Part shown: piece by piece, positions 20,684-30,274 of the stretch
Numbering within the stretch: position 1 is the stretch's first letter
How the letters are laid out: each line of letters begins with the position of its first letter
Source: Pantoea vagans
GTDB taxonomy: Bacteria > Pseudomonadota > Gammaproteobacteria > Enterobacterales > Enterobacteriaceae
Direction of reading: 5' to 3'
NCBI RefSeq assembly: GCF_004792415.1
Contig: NZ_CP038853.1
Span: 2,852,001 to 2,916,000, forward strand
Length of the DNA: 64,000 bases
The notes under the pieces: model-generated
Databases searched by the model: none
What the model saw: only the letters and a program-made list of their open reading frames with translations
Told to the model about the DNA's origin: nothing
Made by a program: the position numbers and the translations under genes

Positions 20684-20742
20684 CAATATCAGGGATGTTC
20701 AGTAAATTATCGGCAGGCGTCAGAGAAGGTTGAATCGGTGCG

Positions 20743-20779
20743 GGACAAAAATGACGACGCCCGCCAGGATGGCGGGCGT
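20743..20779 (-). terminator. Rho-independent terminator of acrZ
   Basis: A 10-bp perfect stem (ACGCCCGCCA with TGGCGGGCGT, 20757-20779) is followed on the minus strand by GTCGTCATTTTTG. It lies 8 bp past the acrZ stop and insulates acrZ from modABC. Confidence 0.75.
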
Positions 20780-20787
20780 GGCAGAAA

Positions 20788-20943
20788 TTAATTATGCGAA
20801 CGGGCTGAAGATTTTTCGCGATGACCCACTTTAGAGAAGATATTAAACACTTCACCCAGGCCATAAATCATACCCAGCATCAGCGCCATTACCACAGGGA
20901 CCATCAGTACGGCCACGGCGAGGCTTTTCAGTAATTCCAGCAT
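20788..20943 (-). CDS. acrZ: Small membrane protein AcrZ (AcrB-associated)
   Basis: A 51-residue single-pass inner-membrane protein that binds AcrB and tunes AcrAB-TolC efflux. MLELLKSL, a hydrophobic stretch to residue 30, and [15 protein letters not shown] match the 49-residue E. coli AcrZ. The frame is open upstream for 29 more codons, but those are not conserved. Its place between modE and modA is the E. coli place. Confidence 0.93.
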   Translation of the reverse strand: MLELLKSLAVAVLMVPVVMALMLGMIYGLGEVFNIFSKVGHREKSSARSHN

Positions 20944-21079
20944 GGAGAGTCTCACTCTGCTAACAAAAAAGTGATTGTAACGGGTCAGTAAAATTTTGCG
21001 CAGCCCTTTTCGTGCTTTTACTTTGGTCATAAAACGCCGCTATCATCGGCCTTCGCCTTAACCCTTTGCCGGAGCTGTC

Positions 21080-21862
21080 ATGGAAGCTGAACTATCCCTT
21101 CATATCCGTTTACAACAGAAACTGTTTGCCGATCCGCGGCGTATTGAGCTGCTGAAACGCGTCCAGCAGACCGGATCGATCAGTCAGGGGGCGAAGCTGG
21201 CTGGCATCAGTTACAAAAGTGCCTGGGATGCGATTAATGAGATGAACCAGATGGCGGATGAAACGCTGGTGGCGCGGGCAACCGGCGGCAAAGGCGGCGG
21301 CGGTGCCACGCTGACCCGCTACGGTGAACGCCTGATTCAGCTGTTTCATCTGATGGAGCAGATCCAGCAGAAAGCCTTCGATGCGCTGCAGCAGGATACG
21401 CTGCCGCTCGACAGCCTGCTGGCGGCCATCGCCCGCTTCTCACTGCAGACCAGCGCCCGCAACCAGCTGTTCGGCACCGTGGTCAGCAACGATGCGCAGC
21501 AGGTGGTTCAGCATCTGCTGATTCAGCTGGCTGATGGCGTCACTCAGCTCAATGTGGCGCTGACCCAGCGCAGCGCCGATCGTCTGCAGCTGGCGGCGGG
21601 TAAAGAGGTGCTGGTGCTGATCAAAGCGCCGTGGATCCGCATCAGTCGTGACGCCGCAGAGGAAGACAATCAGCTGGCGGCCACCGTCACTGCCATCGAA
21701 CCGGGTGAGCAGATGAGTGAGGTGCTGATGCAGCTCGCCAGCGGCGAAACCCTGTGTGCCACTCTTACTAATGAACAGCTACAGCAGCTGAAGCTGCAGC
21801 CCGGCGACGCGGTGATCGCCAGTTTCAATGCGGAGAACGCCATCGTCGCCACCCTGCTCTAG
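21080..21862 (+). CDS. modE: Molybdate-responsive regulator ModE
   Basis: A 260-residue dimeric regulator. The N-terminal winged helix-turn-helix contains GSISQGAKLAGISYKSAWDA, followed by ATGGKGGGG. Two tandem MOP/TOBE domains (about 125-190 and 197-260) bind molybdate, with SARNQLFG and KAPWIRIS as landmarks. Molybdate-bound ModE represses modABC and activates moa and molybdoenzyme operons. Confidence 0.97.
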   Translation: MEAELSLHIRLQQKLFADPRRIELLKRVQQTGSISQGAKLAGISYKSAWDAINEMNQMADETLVARATGGKGGGGATLTRYGERLIQLFHLMEQIQQKAFDALQQDTLPLDSLLAAIARFSLQTSARNQLFGTVVSNDAQQVVQHLLIQLADGVTQLNVALTQRSADRLQLAAGKEVLVLIKAPWIRISRDAAEEDNQLAATVTAIEPGEQMSEVLMQLASGETLCATLTNEQLQQLKLQPGDAVIASFNAENAIVATLL

Positions 21863-21931
21863 CGGCTGATTTGACATCATTACAGCCAATGGTTACAACT
21901 CAGTGACACGATGCAGAAAATGGAACAGATC

Positions 21932-23404
21932 ATGGCTTCATTGCATATTTTGCAAGGCACGTTTCATCTTAGCGATACCCGGATATTGACGCTGAATCAG
22001 GTGGAACTACAGCGCGGCGAAAGCTGGGCCTTTGTCGGTGCCAACGGCAGCGGTAAATCCTCCCTGGCGCGCGTGCTCTCCGGTGAACTGCCCCCGCTGG
22101 CGGGTTCCGTCAGCAGCGATTTCACAAGGCCGGTCCGTCTGTCGCTGGAGCAGTTACAGACGCTGGTGGCGCAGGAGTGGCAGCGCAACAACACCGATAT
22201 GCTCAGCGAAGGTGAAGAGGATACCGGACTGACCGTGGCAGAGGTGATTCAGGCGGAAGTGCAGCAGCCCGAGCGCTGTGAACAGCTTGCACAGCAGTTT
22301 GGCATCGAGCCGCTGTTATCGCGCCGCTTCAAATATCTCTCAACCGGCGAAACCCGCAAAACCCTGCTTTGCCAGGCCCTGATGAACCAGCCAGATTTGC
22401 TGATTCTGGATGAGCCGTTTGACGGACTGGATGTGGCGTCGCGTGCCAGCCTGACCGACACGCTGCGCAATCTGCAGCATCCGGCGTTTACGCTGGTGCT
22501 GGTGCTTAATCGCTTTGACGATATTCCCGATTTCGTTCAGCAGGTGGGTGTGCTGGCAGAGTGCACGCTCACTCACAGCGGGCCGCGCCAGACGATTTTA
22601 ACGGAAGCGCTGGTGGCACAGCTGGCACACAGTGAGCAGCTGATGGGTATGGCGCTGCCCGAAGCGGATGTGCCGGATCAGCTGCCTTCACTGGCGGATG
22701 ATGCCCCGCGCGTTATCCTGCGCAACGGCACCGTCTCCTACAACGATAAGCCGGTGATTCAGGGGCTGAACTGGCAGGTTAACGCGGGCGAGCACTGGCA
22801 GATTATCGGTCCTAACGGCGCCGGAAAATCGACGCTGCTGAGTCTGGTAACCGGCGATCATCCGCAGGGCTACAGCAATGATCTCACCCTGTTTGGCCGT
22901 CGTCGCGGCAGTGGCGAAACCATCTGGGATATCAAACAGCATATTGGCTATGTCAGCAGCAGCCTGCACCTCGATTATCGCGTCAGCACCAATGTGCGGA
23001 CGGTGATCCTGTCGGGTTTCTTCGACTCCATCGGCCTCTATCAGGCGGCGTCCGATCGGCAGAAAGCGCTGGCACAACAGTGGCTGACGCTGCTGGGAAT
23101 GGATAACCGGCTGGGCGATGCGCCGTTCCACTCGCTCTCATGGGGACAACAGCGGCTGGTACTGATTGCCCGCGCGCTGGTTAAGCATCCGACGCTGCTG
23201 ATTCTGGACGAGCCACTGCAGGGACTCGACCCGATTAACCGCCAGCTGGTGCGGCGCTTCGTCGATGTGCTGATTGGCGAAGGTCGCACGCAGTTGCTGT
23301 TTGTTTCCCATCATGCCGAAGATGCGCCCGCCTGCATCACGCATCGTCTGAGCTTTGTTCCCGATGAGGGCGGCTACGCTTTTCAGCAGGAAACGCTGCG
23401 CTAA
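21932..23404 (+). CDS. modF: Double ABC ATPase ModF (PhrA)
   Basis: A 490-residue protein with two ABC domains. The first Walker A is GANGSGKSS, with signature LSTGETRK. The second Walker A is GPNGAGKST, with signature LSWGQQR. Both have DEP-type Walker B motifs. E. coli ModF is linked to molybdenum metabolism but is not a transport component. The start MASLHILQGTF at 21932 aligns with E. coli; seven extra residues are possible from an upstream ATG. Confidence 0.93.
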   Translation: MASLHILQGTFHLSDTRILTLNQVELQRGESWAFVGANGSGKSSLARVLSGELPPLAGSVSSDFTRPVRLSLEQLQTLVAQEWQRNNTDMLSEGEEDTGLTVAEVIQAEVQQPERCEQLAQQFGIEPLLSRRFKYLSTGETRKTLLCQALMNQPDLLILDEPFDGLDVASRASLTDTLRNLQHPAFTLVLVLNRFDDIPDFVQQVGVLAECTLTHSGPRQTILTEALVAQLAHSEQLMGMALPEADVPDQLPSLADDAPRVILRNGTVSYNDKPVIQGLNWQVNAGEHWQIIGPNGAGKSTLLSLVTGDHPQGYSNDLTLFGRRRGSGETIWDIKQHIGYVSSSLHLDYRVSTNVRTVILSGFFDSIGLYQAASDRQKALAQQWLTLLGMDNRLGDAPFHSLSWGQQRLVLIARALVKHPTLLILDEPLQGLDPINRQLVRRFVDVLIGEGRTQLLFVSHHAEDAPACITHRLSFVPDEGGYAFQQETLR

Positions 23405-23424
23405 CGCGTTAACAACGCCCCCTC

Positions 23425-23446
23425 AACGCCGCTATCGCGGCGTTTT
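23425..23446 (+). terminator. Terminator after modF
   Basis: AACGCCGC pairs with GCGGCGTT around a TATC loop, followed by a short T run. It lies 21 bp past the modF stop and separates it from the gal control region. Confidence 0.65.
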
Positions 23447-23457
23447 ACTGTGTCATT

Positions 23458-23473
23458 GTGTAAGCGTTACCAT
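23458..23473. promoter_or_regulatory. GalR/GalS operator 1 (distal)
   Basis: GTGTAAGCGTTACCAT fits the gal operator consensus GTGNAANCGNTTNCAC closely around its central CG. It lies 78 bp, centre to centre, upstream of operator 2. Confidence 0.75.
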
Positions 23474-23535
23474 TCCTCCCCTCCTTTCATCTTCTGAATA
23501 CGCACACAACGCCACGAAATAAGAATATTCAGCTT

Positions 23536-23551
23536 GTGTAAACGATACCAT
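23536..23551. promoter_or_regulatory. GalR/GalS operator 2 (proximal)
   Basis: GTGTAAACGATACCAT differs little from the E. coli external gal operator. It is centred about 53 bp before the predicted transcript start, close to the place of the external operator in E. coli. Confidence 0.85.
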
Positions 23552-23561
23552 TTATCCAGAC

Positions 23562-23590
23562 TTGATCACGCTTTCGGGCGCGCTTATGTG
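23562..23590 (+). promoter_or_regulatory. gal promoter
   Basis: TTGATC (-35, 23562-23567), a 17-bp spacer and TATGTG (-10, 23585-23590) resemble the E. coli gal -10 TATGGT. They lie about 50 bp before galT. I found no convincing CRP site. Confidence 0.55.
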
Positions 23591-23640
23591 CTACTTTTTA
23601 CCGATGCCTCTCTGGCTTTTGACGCTTACCAGGATCTCAC

Positions 23641-24687
23641 ATGGAAAAATTCAACCCGGTCGATCACCCGCATCGCCGTTACAATCCACTGATTGATCAA
23701 TGGATTTTAGTTTCACCTCATCGGGCCAAACGTCCGTGGCAGGGCGCGCAGGAAACGCCGGCGGTTAATACCTTACCGTCGCACGATCCGGACTGCTTCC
23801 TGTGTGCCGGAAATACCCGCATCACCGGCGACAAAAACCCGGACTATGCTGGCACGTACGTCTTTACCAATGACTTTGCTGCACTGATGACCGACACGCC
23901 TGACGCGCCCGAGAGCGACGATATCCTGATGCGCTGTGAAAGCGCACGCGGCACCAGTCGGGTCATCTGCTTCTCGCCCGATCACAGCAAAACGCTGCCG
24001 GAGATGTCACTGAGCGCGCTGGAAGAAGTGGTGCGCACCTGGCAGGCGCAGACCGCCGATCTGGGTCAGCACTATCCTTGGGTGCAGGTGTTTGAGAACA
24101 AAGGCGCGGCGATGGGCTGCTCTAACCCGCATCCGCACGGTCAGATCTGGGCTAACAGCTTCCTGCCGAATGAAGCGCAGCGCGAAGATGATCATCAGCG
24201 CGACTATTTCGCTAAACATGGCTCGCCGATGCTGGTCGATTATCTGGCACGCGAGCAGCAGGATGGCAGCCGCGCCGTGGTGGAAACCGAACACTGGCTG
24301 GCCGTGGTGCCGTGGTGGGCCGCCTGGCCGTTTGAAACCCTGCTGCTGCCGAAAGCGCACGTTAAACAGCTGACCGATCTCAGTGAAGCGCAGAGTGCCG
24401 ATCTGGCGAAAGCCATCAAGCAGCTGACCAGCCGCTACGACAACCTGTTCCAGTGCTCCTTCCCCTACTCCATGGGCTGGCACGGCGCGCCGTTTAACGG
24501 CGAAGCCAACGACCACTGGCAGCTGCATGCGCACTTCTATCCGCCGCTGCTGCGCTCAGCAACGGTACGTAAATTTATGGTTGGCTATGAAATGCTGGCC
24601 GAAACCCAACGCGATTTAACGGCGGAACAGGCGGCGGAACGTCTGCGTTCTGTCAGCGACGTTCACTTCCGTGAGGCACAACAATGA
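23641..24687 (+). CDS. galT: Galactose-1-phosphate uridylyltransferase
   Basis: A 348-residue cytosolic Leloir enzyme that swaps UMP between UDP-glucose and galactose-1-phosphate. The active-site HPHPHGQ lies in [12 protein letters not shown], with the nucleophilic His in the middle. CLCAG-like FLCAGNTR (zinc ligands) is near residue 53. It is first in galTKM and overlaps galK as ATGA. In E. coli galE would precede it; here galE is absent. Confidence 0.97.
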   Translation: MEKFNPVDHPHRRYNPLIDQWILVSPHRAKRPWQGAQETPAVNTLPSHDPDCFLCAGNTRITGDKNPDYAGTYVFTNDFAALMTDTPDAPESDDILMRCESARGTSRVICFSPDHSKTLPEMSLSALEEVVRTWQAQTADLGQHYPWVQVFENKGAAMGCSNPHPHGQIWANSFLPNEAQREDDHQRDYFAKHGSPMLVDYLAREQQDGSRAVVETEHWLAVVPWWAAWPFETLLLPKAHVKQLTDLSEAQSADLAKAIKQLTSRYDNLFQCSFPYSMGWHGAPFNGEANDHWQLHAHFYPPLLRSATVRKFMVGYEMLAETQRDLTAEQAAERLRSVSDVHFREAQQ

Positions 24688-25832
24688 GCTTAAAAACCAT
24701 CACGCAGCAGCTTTTCTCTGACACCTTCGGTTACGCCGCCACCCACACTATTCAGGCGCCGGGCCGCGTTAACCTGATTGGCGAGCATACCGACTATAAC
24801 GATGGCTTCGTGCTGCCGTGCGCCATCGATTACCAGACGGTGATCGCCTGTGCCCGCCGTGACGACCGCCAGATTCGCGTGGTCGCGGCCGATTATGAGA
24901 ATGCGCAGGACATCTTCTCGCTGGACGAAGAGATTGTCAGCGTGCAGGAACCGATGTGGGCTAACTATGTGCGCGGCGTGGTCAAACATCTGCAGCAGCG
25001 CCATGCCGATTTCGGTGGCATCGATATGGTGATCAGCGGCAACGTGCCGCAGGGCGCGGGCCTGAGCTCATCGGCGTCGCTGGAAGTCGCGGTCGGCACC
25101 GTGGTGCAGCAGCTTTATAACCTGCCGCTGGATGGCGCGGCCATCGCGGTGAATGGTCAGGAAGCGGAGAACCAGTTCGTTGGCTGTAACTGCGGCATCA
25201 TGGACCAGCTGATCTCCGCGCTGGGCCAGAAAGATCACGCCATGCTGCTCGACTGCCGCACGCTGGGCACGCGTCCGGTGTCGATGCCGGAAGATATTGC
25301 GGTGGTGATCATCAACTCCAACTTCCGTCGCAGCCTGGTCGGCAGCGAATACAATACCCGCCGCGAACAGTGTGAAGCAGGCGCGCGTTTCTTCAGCAAG
25401 AAGGCGCTGCGTGACGTTGAACTGACCGAGTTTGAAGCGGCGCAGGCGCAGCTCGACCCGCAGGTGGCAAAACGCGTGCGTCACGTCCTGACCGAGAACG
25501 CCCGTACGCTGGAAGCGGCCGATGCGCTGACTCAGGGCGACCTGACCCGAATGGGCCAGCTGATGGCCGAATCACACGCCTCGATGCGTGACGATTTTGA
25601 AATCACCGTGCCGCCGATCGATACTCTGGTTGAGATCGTGAAAGCGCAGATCGGTGAACGCGGCGGCGTCCGTATGACCGGCGGCGGCTTTGGTGGCTGC
25701 ATCGTGGCACTCATGCCGCTGGATCTGGTCGATCAGGTGAAAGCCGCCGTTGCTGAGCAGTATGAAGCCGCGACTGGCATCAAAGAGACCTTCTATGTCT
25801 GCAAAGCCTCTGAAGGAGCGGGCCAATGCTGA
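24684..25832 (+). CDS. galK: Galactokinase
   Basis: A 382-residue GHMP kinase that phosphorylates galactose. The galactokinase signature is [19 protein letters not shown] (about 27-45), the ATP loop is [13 protein letters not shown], and motif 3 is MTGGGFGGC. It overlaps both neighbours (4 and 7 bp), so galTKM is one tightly coupled operon. Confidence 0.98.
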   Translation: MSLKTITQQLFSDTFGYAATHTIQAPGRVNLIGEHTDYNDGFVLPCAIDYQTVIACARRDDRQIRVVAADYENAQDIFSLDEEIVSVQEPMWANYVRGVVKHLQQRHADFGGIDMVISGNVPQGAGLSSSASLEVAVGTVVQQLYNLPLDGAAIAVNGQEAENQFVGCNCGIMDQLISALGQKDHAMLLDCRTLGTRPVSMPEDIAVVIINSNFRRSLVGSEYNTRREQCEAGARFFSKKALRDVELTEFEAAQAQLDPQVAKRVRHVLTENARTLEAADALTQGDLTRMGQLMAESHASMRDDFEITVPPIDTLVEIVKAQIGERGGVRMTGGGFGGCIVALMPLDLVDQVKAAVAEQYEAATGIKETFYVCKASEGAGQC

Positions 25833-26860
25833 ATGACGTCAACTCCCATGCGCCCGACGGTCAGCCGTGGCGCATAACGGTACTGCGCAATGCCAACGGC
25901 ATGCTGGCGACCTTTATGGACTGGGGCGCAACCTGGCTTTCAGCCCGCATCCCGATGCAGGATGGCAGCGTGCGTGAAGCGCTGCTTGGCTGCGCCACGC
26001 CGTCTGACTATCAGCATCAGGATGCCTATCTGGGTGCCACGGTGGGCCGTTACGCCAACCGCATCGCCGGAGCAAAGCTCAATAAGCTGAACCGTCAGCT
26101 GGTGCCCAACCAGGGTGCCCATCAGCTGCATGGCGGGCCGGAAGGCTTTGATAAACGCCGCTGGCAGATTGTCAGCCAGTCCGACAGCGAGGTGCACTAC
26201 CGCATCGATTCGCCGGATGGCGATCAGGGCTATCCGGGCAATCTGATTGCCGACCTGCACTATCAGCTGGATGACCAGAACTGCCTGAGCATCCGCTATG
26301 AAGCGCGCTGCGACCAGCCCTGCCCGGTCAATCTGACTAACCATGCCTACTTTAACCTTGATGCGCATCATGGCGACGCCCGCCAGCATCGCTTACAACT
26401 GCACGCCGACCAGTATCTGCCGGTCGACAGCGAAGGGATTCCGAATGCGCCGCTGAAAGCCGTCGCCGATACCAGTTTCGATTTCCGCAACGCCAAAGTC
26501 GTGGCGCAGGATTTCCTGGCAGACGACGACCAGCGGGCGGTGAAGGGTTATGACCATGCGTTTCTGCTCAACAGTGCAGGCGACGAAAGTCAGCCTGCGG
26601 CGGAACTCTGGTCGGAAGATGGCAGGTTACAGCTCAGCGTGACCACCTCGGCACCGGCACTGCAGTTCTACACCGGCAACTACCTGGCCGGCACGCGTGC
26701 CCGTGAGCAGGCGAGCTATACTGCATTCCAGGGCATTGCGCTGGAGAGTGAATTTTTACCGGATTCGCCTAATCATGCTGAGTGGCCTCAGCCGGATTGC
26801 TGGCTGCAGCCGGGAGATCGCTGGGAATCCGTGACGCGGTATCGCTTCACGCCACGCTGA
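25826..26860 (+). CDS. galM: Aldose 1-epimerase (galactose mutarotase)
   Basis: A 344-residue cytosolic mutarotase that interconverts alpha- and beta-galactose for GalK. The family motifs [24 protein letters not shown] and [10 protein letters not shown] are present; the last holds a catalytic His. It ends the operon. Confidence 0.96.
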   Translation: MLNDVNSHAPDGQPWRITVLRNANGMLATFMDWGATWLSARIPMQDGSVREALLGCATPSDYQHQDAYLGATVGRYANRIAGAKLNKLNRQLVPNQGAHQLHGGPEGFDKRRWQIVSQSDSEVHYRIDSPDGDQGYPGNLIADLHYQLDDQNCLSIRYEARCDQPCPVNLTNHAYFNLDAHHGDARQHRLQLHADQYLPVDSEGIPNAPLKAVADTSFDFRNAKVVAQDFLADDDQRAVKGYDHAFLLNSAGDESQPAAELWSEDGRLQLSVTTSAPALQFYTGNYLAGTRAREQASYTAFQGIALESEFLPDSPNHAEWPQPDCWLQPGDRWESVTRYRFTPR

Positions 26861-27011
26861 GCCTCCGGCTGAAAAACGCGCAGTGCGTCACACACAGGCT
26901 TACGCGCTGCCCGCTTTTCCGTTATGGTATGGCGCAATCAGCTCGTGTTTCAGGCGGGCAGCAGCAGGTTTCCAATCTCACAGAAACATCACAGTATTAA
27001 GGAGTTAAGCT

Positions 27012-27764
27012 ATGGCTGTAACTAAGCTGGTTCTGGTGCGACACGGCGAAAGCCAGTGGAACAACGAAAACCGCTTTACCGGTTGGTATGATGTTGACCT
27101 TTCTGAGAAAGGTCGTGGCGAAGCCAAATCAGCAGGTCAGCTGCTGAAGAAAGAGGGCTTTGTTTTTGATTTCGCTTACACCTCCGTACTGAAGCGTGCG
27201 ATTCACACGCTGTGGAATGTGCTGGATGAGCTGGATCAGGCCTGGCTGCCGGTTGAGAAAACCTGGCGTCTGAACGAGCGTCACTACGGTGCGCTGCAGG
27301 GTCTGGATAAAGCTGAAACGGCCGCCAAATATGGCGACGAGCAGGTTAAGCAGTGGCGTCGCGGCTTTGCCGTAACCCCACCAGAGCTGGATCGTTCAGA
27401 TGAGCGCTTCCCGGGCCATGACCCGCGTTACGCGAAACTGACCCCGGAGCAGCTGCCAACGACCGAAAGCCTGGCGCTGACCATCGACCGCGTTATCCCT
27501 TACTGGAACGACACCATTCTGCCGCGCATCAAAAGCGGTGAGAAAGTGATCATTGCTGCACACGGCAACTCACTGCGTGCGCTGGTGAAATATCTGGATA
27601 ACCTGAGCGAAGATGAAATCCTCGAGCTGAACATCCCTACCGGCGTTCCGCTGGTGTATGAGTTCGATGAAAACTTCAAACCGCTGAAACGCTACTACCT
27701 GGGCGACCAGGACGAGATTGCTGCGAAAGCTGCCGCCGTTGCGAATCAGGGTAAAGCGAAGTAA
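27012..27764 (+). CDS. gpmA: 2,3-bisphosphoglycerate-dependent phosphoglycerate mutase
   Basis: A 250-residue glycolytic enzyme. The phospho-accepting His lies in [12 protein letters not shown] near residue 11, and the second catalytic His in [12 protein letters not shown] near 184. [10 protein letters not shown] is also conserved. AAGGAG lies upstream of the ATG, and a strong terminator follows. Confidence 0.98.
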   Translation: MAVTKLVLVRHGESQWNNENRFTGWYDVDLSEKGRGEAKSAGQLLKKEGFVFDFAYTSVLKRAIHTLWNVLDELDQAWLPVEKTWRLNERHYGALQGLDKAETAAKYGDEQVKQWRRGFAVTPPELDRSDERFPGHDPRYAKLTPEQLPTTESLALTIDRVIPYWNDTILPRIKSGEKVIIAAHGNSLRALVKYLDNLSEDEILELNIPTGVPLVYEFDENFKPLKRYYLGDQDEIAAKAAAVANQGKAK

Positions 27765-27782
27765 TTTCTCGCTGACATGCAA

Positions 27783-27812
27783 AAAGGCCAGACGAAAGTC
27801 TGGCCTTTTTTA
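27783..27812 (+). terminator. Rho-independent terminator of gpmA
   Basis: AGGCCAGAC, a GAAA tetraloop and GTCTGGCCT followed by a T run form a textbook terminator 20 bp past the gpmA stop. A-rich bases on the other side may also let it end transcription from aroG. Confidence 0.95.
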
Positions 27813-27891
27813 TTGGGCTGCGCCGCCTGAAAAACAGCGCTTAGTGCTTAGCAGCACAGAGAATCAGGGCAGCCTTTGTCACTCGTCTCAA

Positions 27892-28944
27892 TCAACCGCG
27901 GCGCTGTTTAACCGCTGCCGCCAGCTGACGCAGCACTTTGTCGGTATCTTCCCAGCCGATACAGGCGTCGGTGACGCTTTTGCCATAGACCAGCGGCTCG
28001 CCGCTCTCCAGGCTCTGGTTGCCTTCTACCAGATGACTCTCAATCATCACACCGACAATCGCCTGCTCACCGTTGATCAGCTGCTGTGAAACATCGTCTG
28101 CCACAACCATCTGACGCTGGAACTGCTTGCTGCTGTTGGCATGGCTGAAATCGATCATCACCTGCTGTGGCAGACCCGCTTTCGCCAGACCCGCTTTAAC
28201 ATCGGCGACATGCTGCGCACTGTAGTTCGGCTCTTTGCCGCCGCGCAGGATGATGTGGCAGTCACCGTTGCCGCTGGTTTCCACAATCGCGGAGTGACCA
28301 TACTTGGTTACTGACAGGAAACAGTGCGGGGAGCCCGCTGCGTTGATCGCATCAATCGCCACCTTGATCGTGCCATCGGTGCCGTTTTTAAAGCCGACCG
28401 GACAGGAAAGACCGGATGCCAGCTCGCGGTGAACCTGAGATTCCGTAGTACGCGCACCAATCGCGCCCCAGCTCATCAGGTCTGCCACATACTGCGGGGT
28501 AATCATATCCAGAAACTCGCCCGCCGCCGGTAAACCGCTGTCATTAATCTCCAGCAGCAGCTTACGCGCCAGACGCAGACCGTCGTTGAGCTGGTAGCTG
28601 TTATCCATATACGGGTCGTTAATCAGCCCTTTCCAGCCCACCGTCGTGCGCGGCTTTTCAAAATAGACCCGCATGACCACTTCCAGCTCGCCTTTCAGCT
28701 CATCACGCAGGGCCAGCAGGCGGCTTGCATACTCTTTCGCCGCGTCAGTGTCATGAATTGAACAGGGTCCAATCACCACCAGCAGACGATCGTCCTTGCC
28801 CTGCAGGATCTGATGAATCGCCTGACGGGCCTGTGAAACGGTCTGTGCAGCACGATCGGTCGCCGGGAATTTTTCGAGCAGCGCAACCGGAGGCAACAGC
28901 TCTTTAATCTCTTTGATGCGTAAATCATCGTTCTGGTAATTCAT
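27892..28944 (-). CDS. aroG: DAHP synthase, Phe-sensitive type
   Basis: A 350-residue class I 3-deoxy-D-arabino-heptulosonate-7-phosphate synthase, the entry step of the shikimate pathway. The motifs IGPCSIHD, EKPRTTVGWKG and DFSHANSSKQ carry metal and substrate ligands. Sequence and neighbours (gpmA, ybgS) match E. coli AroG, which is feedback-inhibited by phenylalanine. I did not find a clear TyrR box upstream. Confidence 0.95.
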   Translation of the reverse strand: MNYQNDDLRIKEIKELLPPVALLEKFPATDRAAQTVSQARQAIHQILQGKDDRLLVVIGPCSIHDTDAAKEYASRLLALRDELKGELEVVMRVYFEKPRTTVGWKGLINDPYMDNSYQLNDGLRLARKLLLEINDSGLPAAGEFLDMITPQYVADLMSWGAIGARTTESQVHRELASGLSCPVGFKNGTDGTIKVAIDAINAAGSPHCFLSVTKYGHSAIVETSGNGDCHIILRGGKEPNYSAQHVADVKAGLAKAGLPQQVMIDFSHANSSKQFQRQMVVADDVSQQLINGEQAIVGVMIESHLVEGNQSLESGEPLVYGKSVTDACIGWEDTDKVLRQLAAAVKQRRG

Positions 28945-29231
28945 ACTGATTCCATATTATTTCTTGCCCGGCGCCCGCCGGACACATCCTGTCCAATGTA
29001 GCCCGAAGCGCCAGGGGTGTAAATTCCCGCTGCGGGTTAAATGTGCGGGTCATATTTGCATTAATCAGGTTAGCGACTAGACTTTTTAATGGTAAGCACT
29101 GAGGAATGTCCCGCTTACCTTATTTAATTACCCTGTTTAAGCCAACTGGCGAATTTTATTTCGTCAGGGATTTCTTTACCCGAAATTGCACCTCTGGGCT
29201 TAAAGCCTCTTCATTTATTAACGGGAGCATA

Positions 29232-29594
29232 ATGATGAAAAAGTTTGCCTTAATATTTTTGACAGCAGCAATGACACTGAGCAGCGGCGCGGCACTGGCT
29301 GAGGGCAGCAACAACGGTACAGCGAATCAGGCAGCCAGTGCAGGCGCTGTAGCGCCTGGAGCAAAAGAAAATCTGCCACCGAATAATGTCGATAACAGCA
29401 AAATTAATAACACCGGCACGAACACCAATCCGGCAACCTCTGGCAGCACCACCAGCAATGGTAATTTGTCTGCTAACGAAATTGACCAGAACAGCCAGTG
29501 TAAAGATGGCAAATGTCCGAACGTGAATAAAAAAGTTCAGACTAAAGTGGGCGGCGGTGACGTAAACACGAAAACCGACGGCACTTCACAGTAA
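29232..29594 (+). CDS. ybgS: Small secreted protein YbgS
   Basis: A 120-residue exported protein with a signal peptide (MMKKFALIFLTAAMT to ALA at about residue 23). The mature part is rich in Asn, Thr, Gly and Ser. ENLPPNNVDN, CKDGKCPNVNKKVQT and the ending TKTDGTSQ match E. coli YbgS, which has the same place next to aroG. Function is unknown. A paired-Cys motif CKDGKC could form a disulfide. The ATG at 29232 follows GGGAG; upstream in-frame codons are not conserved. Confidence 0.88.
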   Translation: MMKKFALIFLTAAMTLSSGAALAEGSNNGTANQAASAGAVAPGAKENLPPNNVDNSKINNTGTNTNPATSGSTTSNGNLSANEIDQNSQCKDGKCPNVNKKVQTKVGGGDVNTKTDGTSQ

Positions 29595-29605
29595 TTCTGT
29601 TTAGC

Positions 29606-29635
29606 CTGGAGAGCTGCGGCTCTCCGGGTTTTTCT
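29606..29635 (+). terminator. Rho-independent terminator of ybgS
   Basis: GGAGAGC, loop TGCG, GCTCTCC, then GGGTTTTTC, 13 bp past the stop. Confidence 0.9.
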
Positions 29636-29692
29636 CCCCTCAGCCCCACTCTTCCGCTATGCTAATCCTGTGAAATTTACAGGAAATCCTTC

Positions 29693-30274
29693 ATGGCCGT
29701 TTTGCTTTTGATTGACGATCATCCGCTGGTTGAAGTGGCACTTGAAGCTGCCCTGAGCCAGTCGCCCATACCCGTTAAGCTCCTTTCTGCCAGCAGTGAA
29801 AAAGCCGCCCGCCCCTTACTTGAGGAGCAACCGGACATAATTGTGCTGGATATCGGCCTGCCGGATAGCGACGGACTGGAGTTCCTGCGTCGCCTGAAGA
29901 TCCATCGCCCCGAATGCCCGGTACTCATCTACTCCGCGCAGCAGACCCGCCACTACGTGCGTCGCGCTCAGGCGCTGGGTGCCGCCGGTTACGTGGTAAA
30001 GAGTCAGCGCATGACGCAGTTGCTCAGCGCCATTCTGGCGGTGCTGGGCGGTCAGACAGCCTTTCCGGTGATGGATGATGAGCCCGAGCTGCCGCTGACC
30101 CAGAAGGAGCGTCAGATTCTGGCGCTGCTGGCCGGTGGGTTATCCAATCTGCAAATCGCGGCTCAGCTGCACATCAGTAACAAAACGGTCAGTACTCATA
30201 AAAAGAACATTCTGGAAAAAACCGGTGCCCGCTCAGTGGTGGAACTGGCTGATCTGTGGAAAGCCCAGCAGTGA
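29693..30274 (+). CDS. LuxR-type response regulator, EvgA-like
   Basis: A 193-residue response regulator. The receiver domain (about 1-120) has the acidic pair Asp 8/9, phospho-acceptor Asp 53 in VLDIGLPDSDG, and Lys 103. A LuxR/FixJ helix-turn-helix follows (about 128-190), with LPLTQKERQILALLAGGLSN and ISNKTVSTHKKNILEKTGA. The last four bases overlap the start of a hybrid kinase gene as GTGA. The size and partner are those of EvgA/BvgA regulators. The target genes are unknown; zitB directly downstream is one candidate. Confidence 0.85.
   Translation: MAVLLLIDDHPLVEVALEAALSQSPIPVKLLSASSEKAARPLLEEQPDIIVLDIGLPDSDGLEFLRRLKIHRPECPVLIYSAQQTRHYVRRAQALGAAGYVVKSQRMTQLLSAILAVLGGQTAFPVMDDEPELPLTQKERQILALLAGGLSNLQIAAQLHISNKTVSTHKKNILEKTGARSVVELADLWKAQQ

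Noticed and set aside
23551..23575. Possible CRP site at the gal promoter around TTGATCACG
   Set aside because: Only the TCAC half is present; the TGTGA partner at the right spacing is absent.
29000..29045. Possible TyrR box upstream of aroG (TGTAAA near 29019)
   Set aside because: Only one half fits; the matching TTTACA at the right distance is missing.
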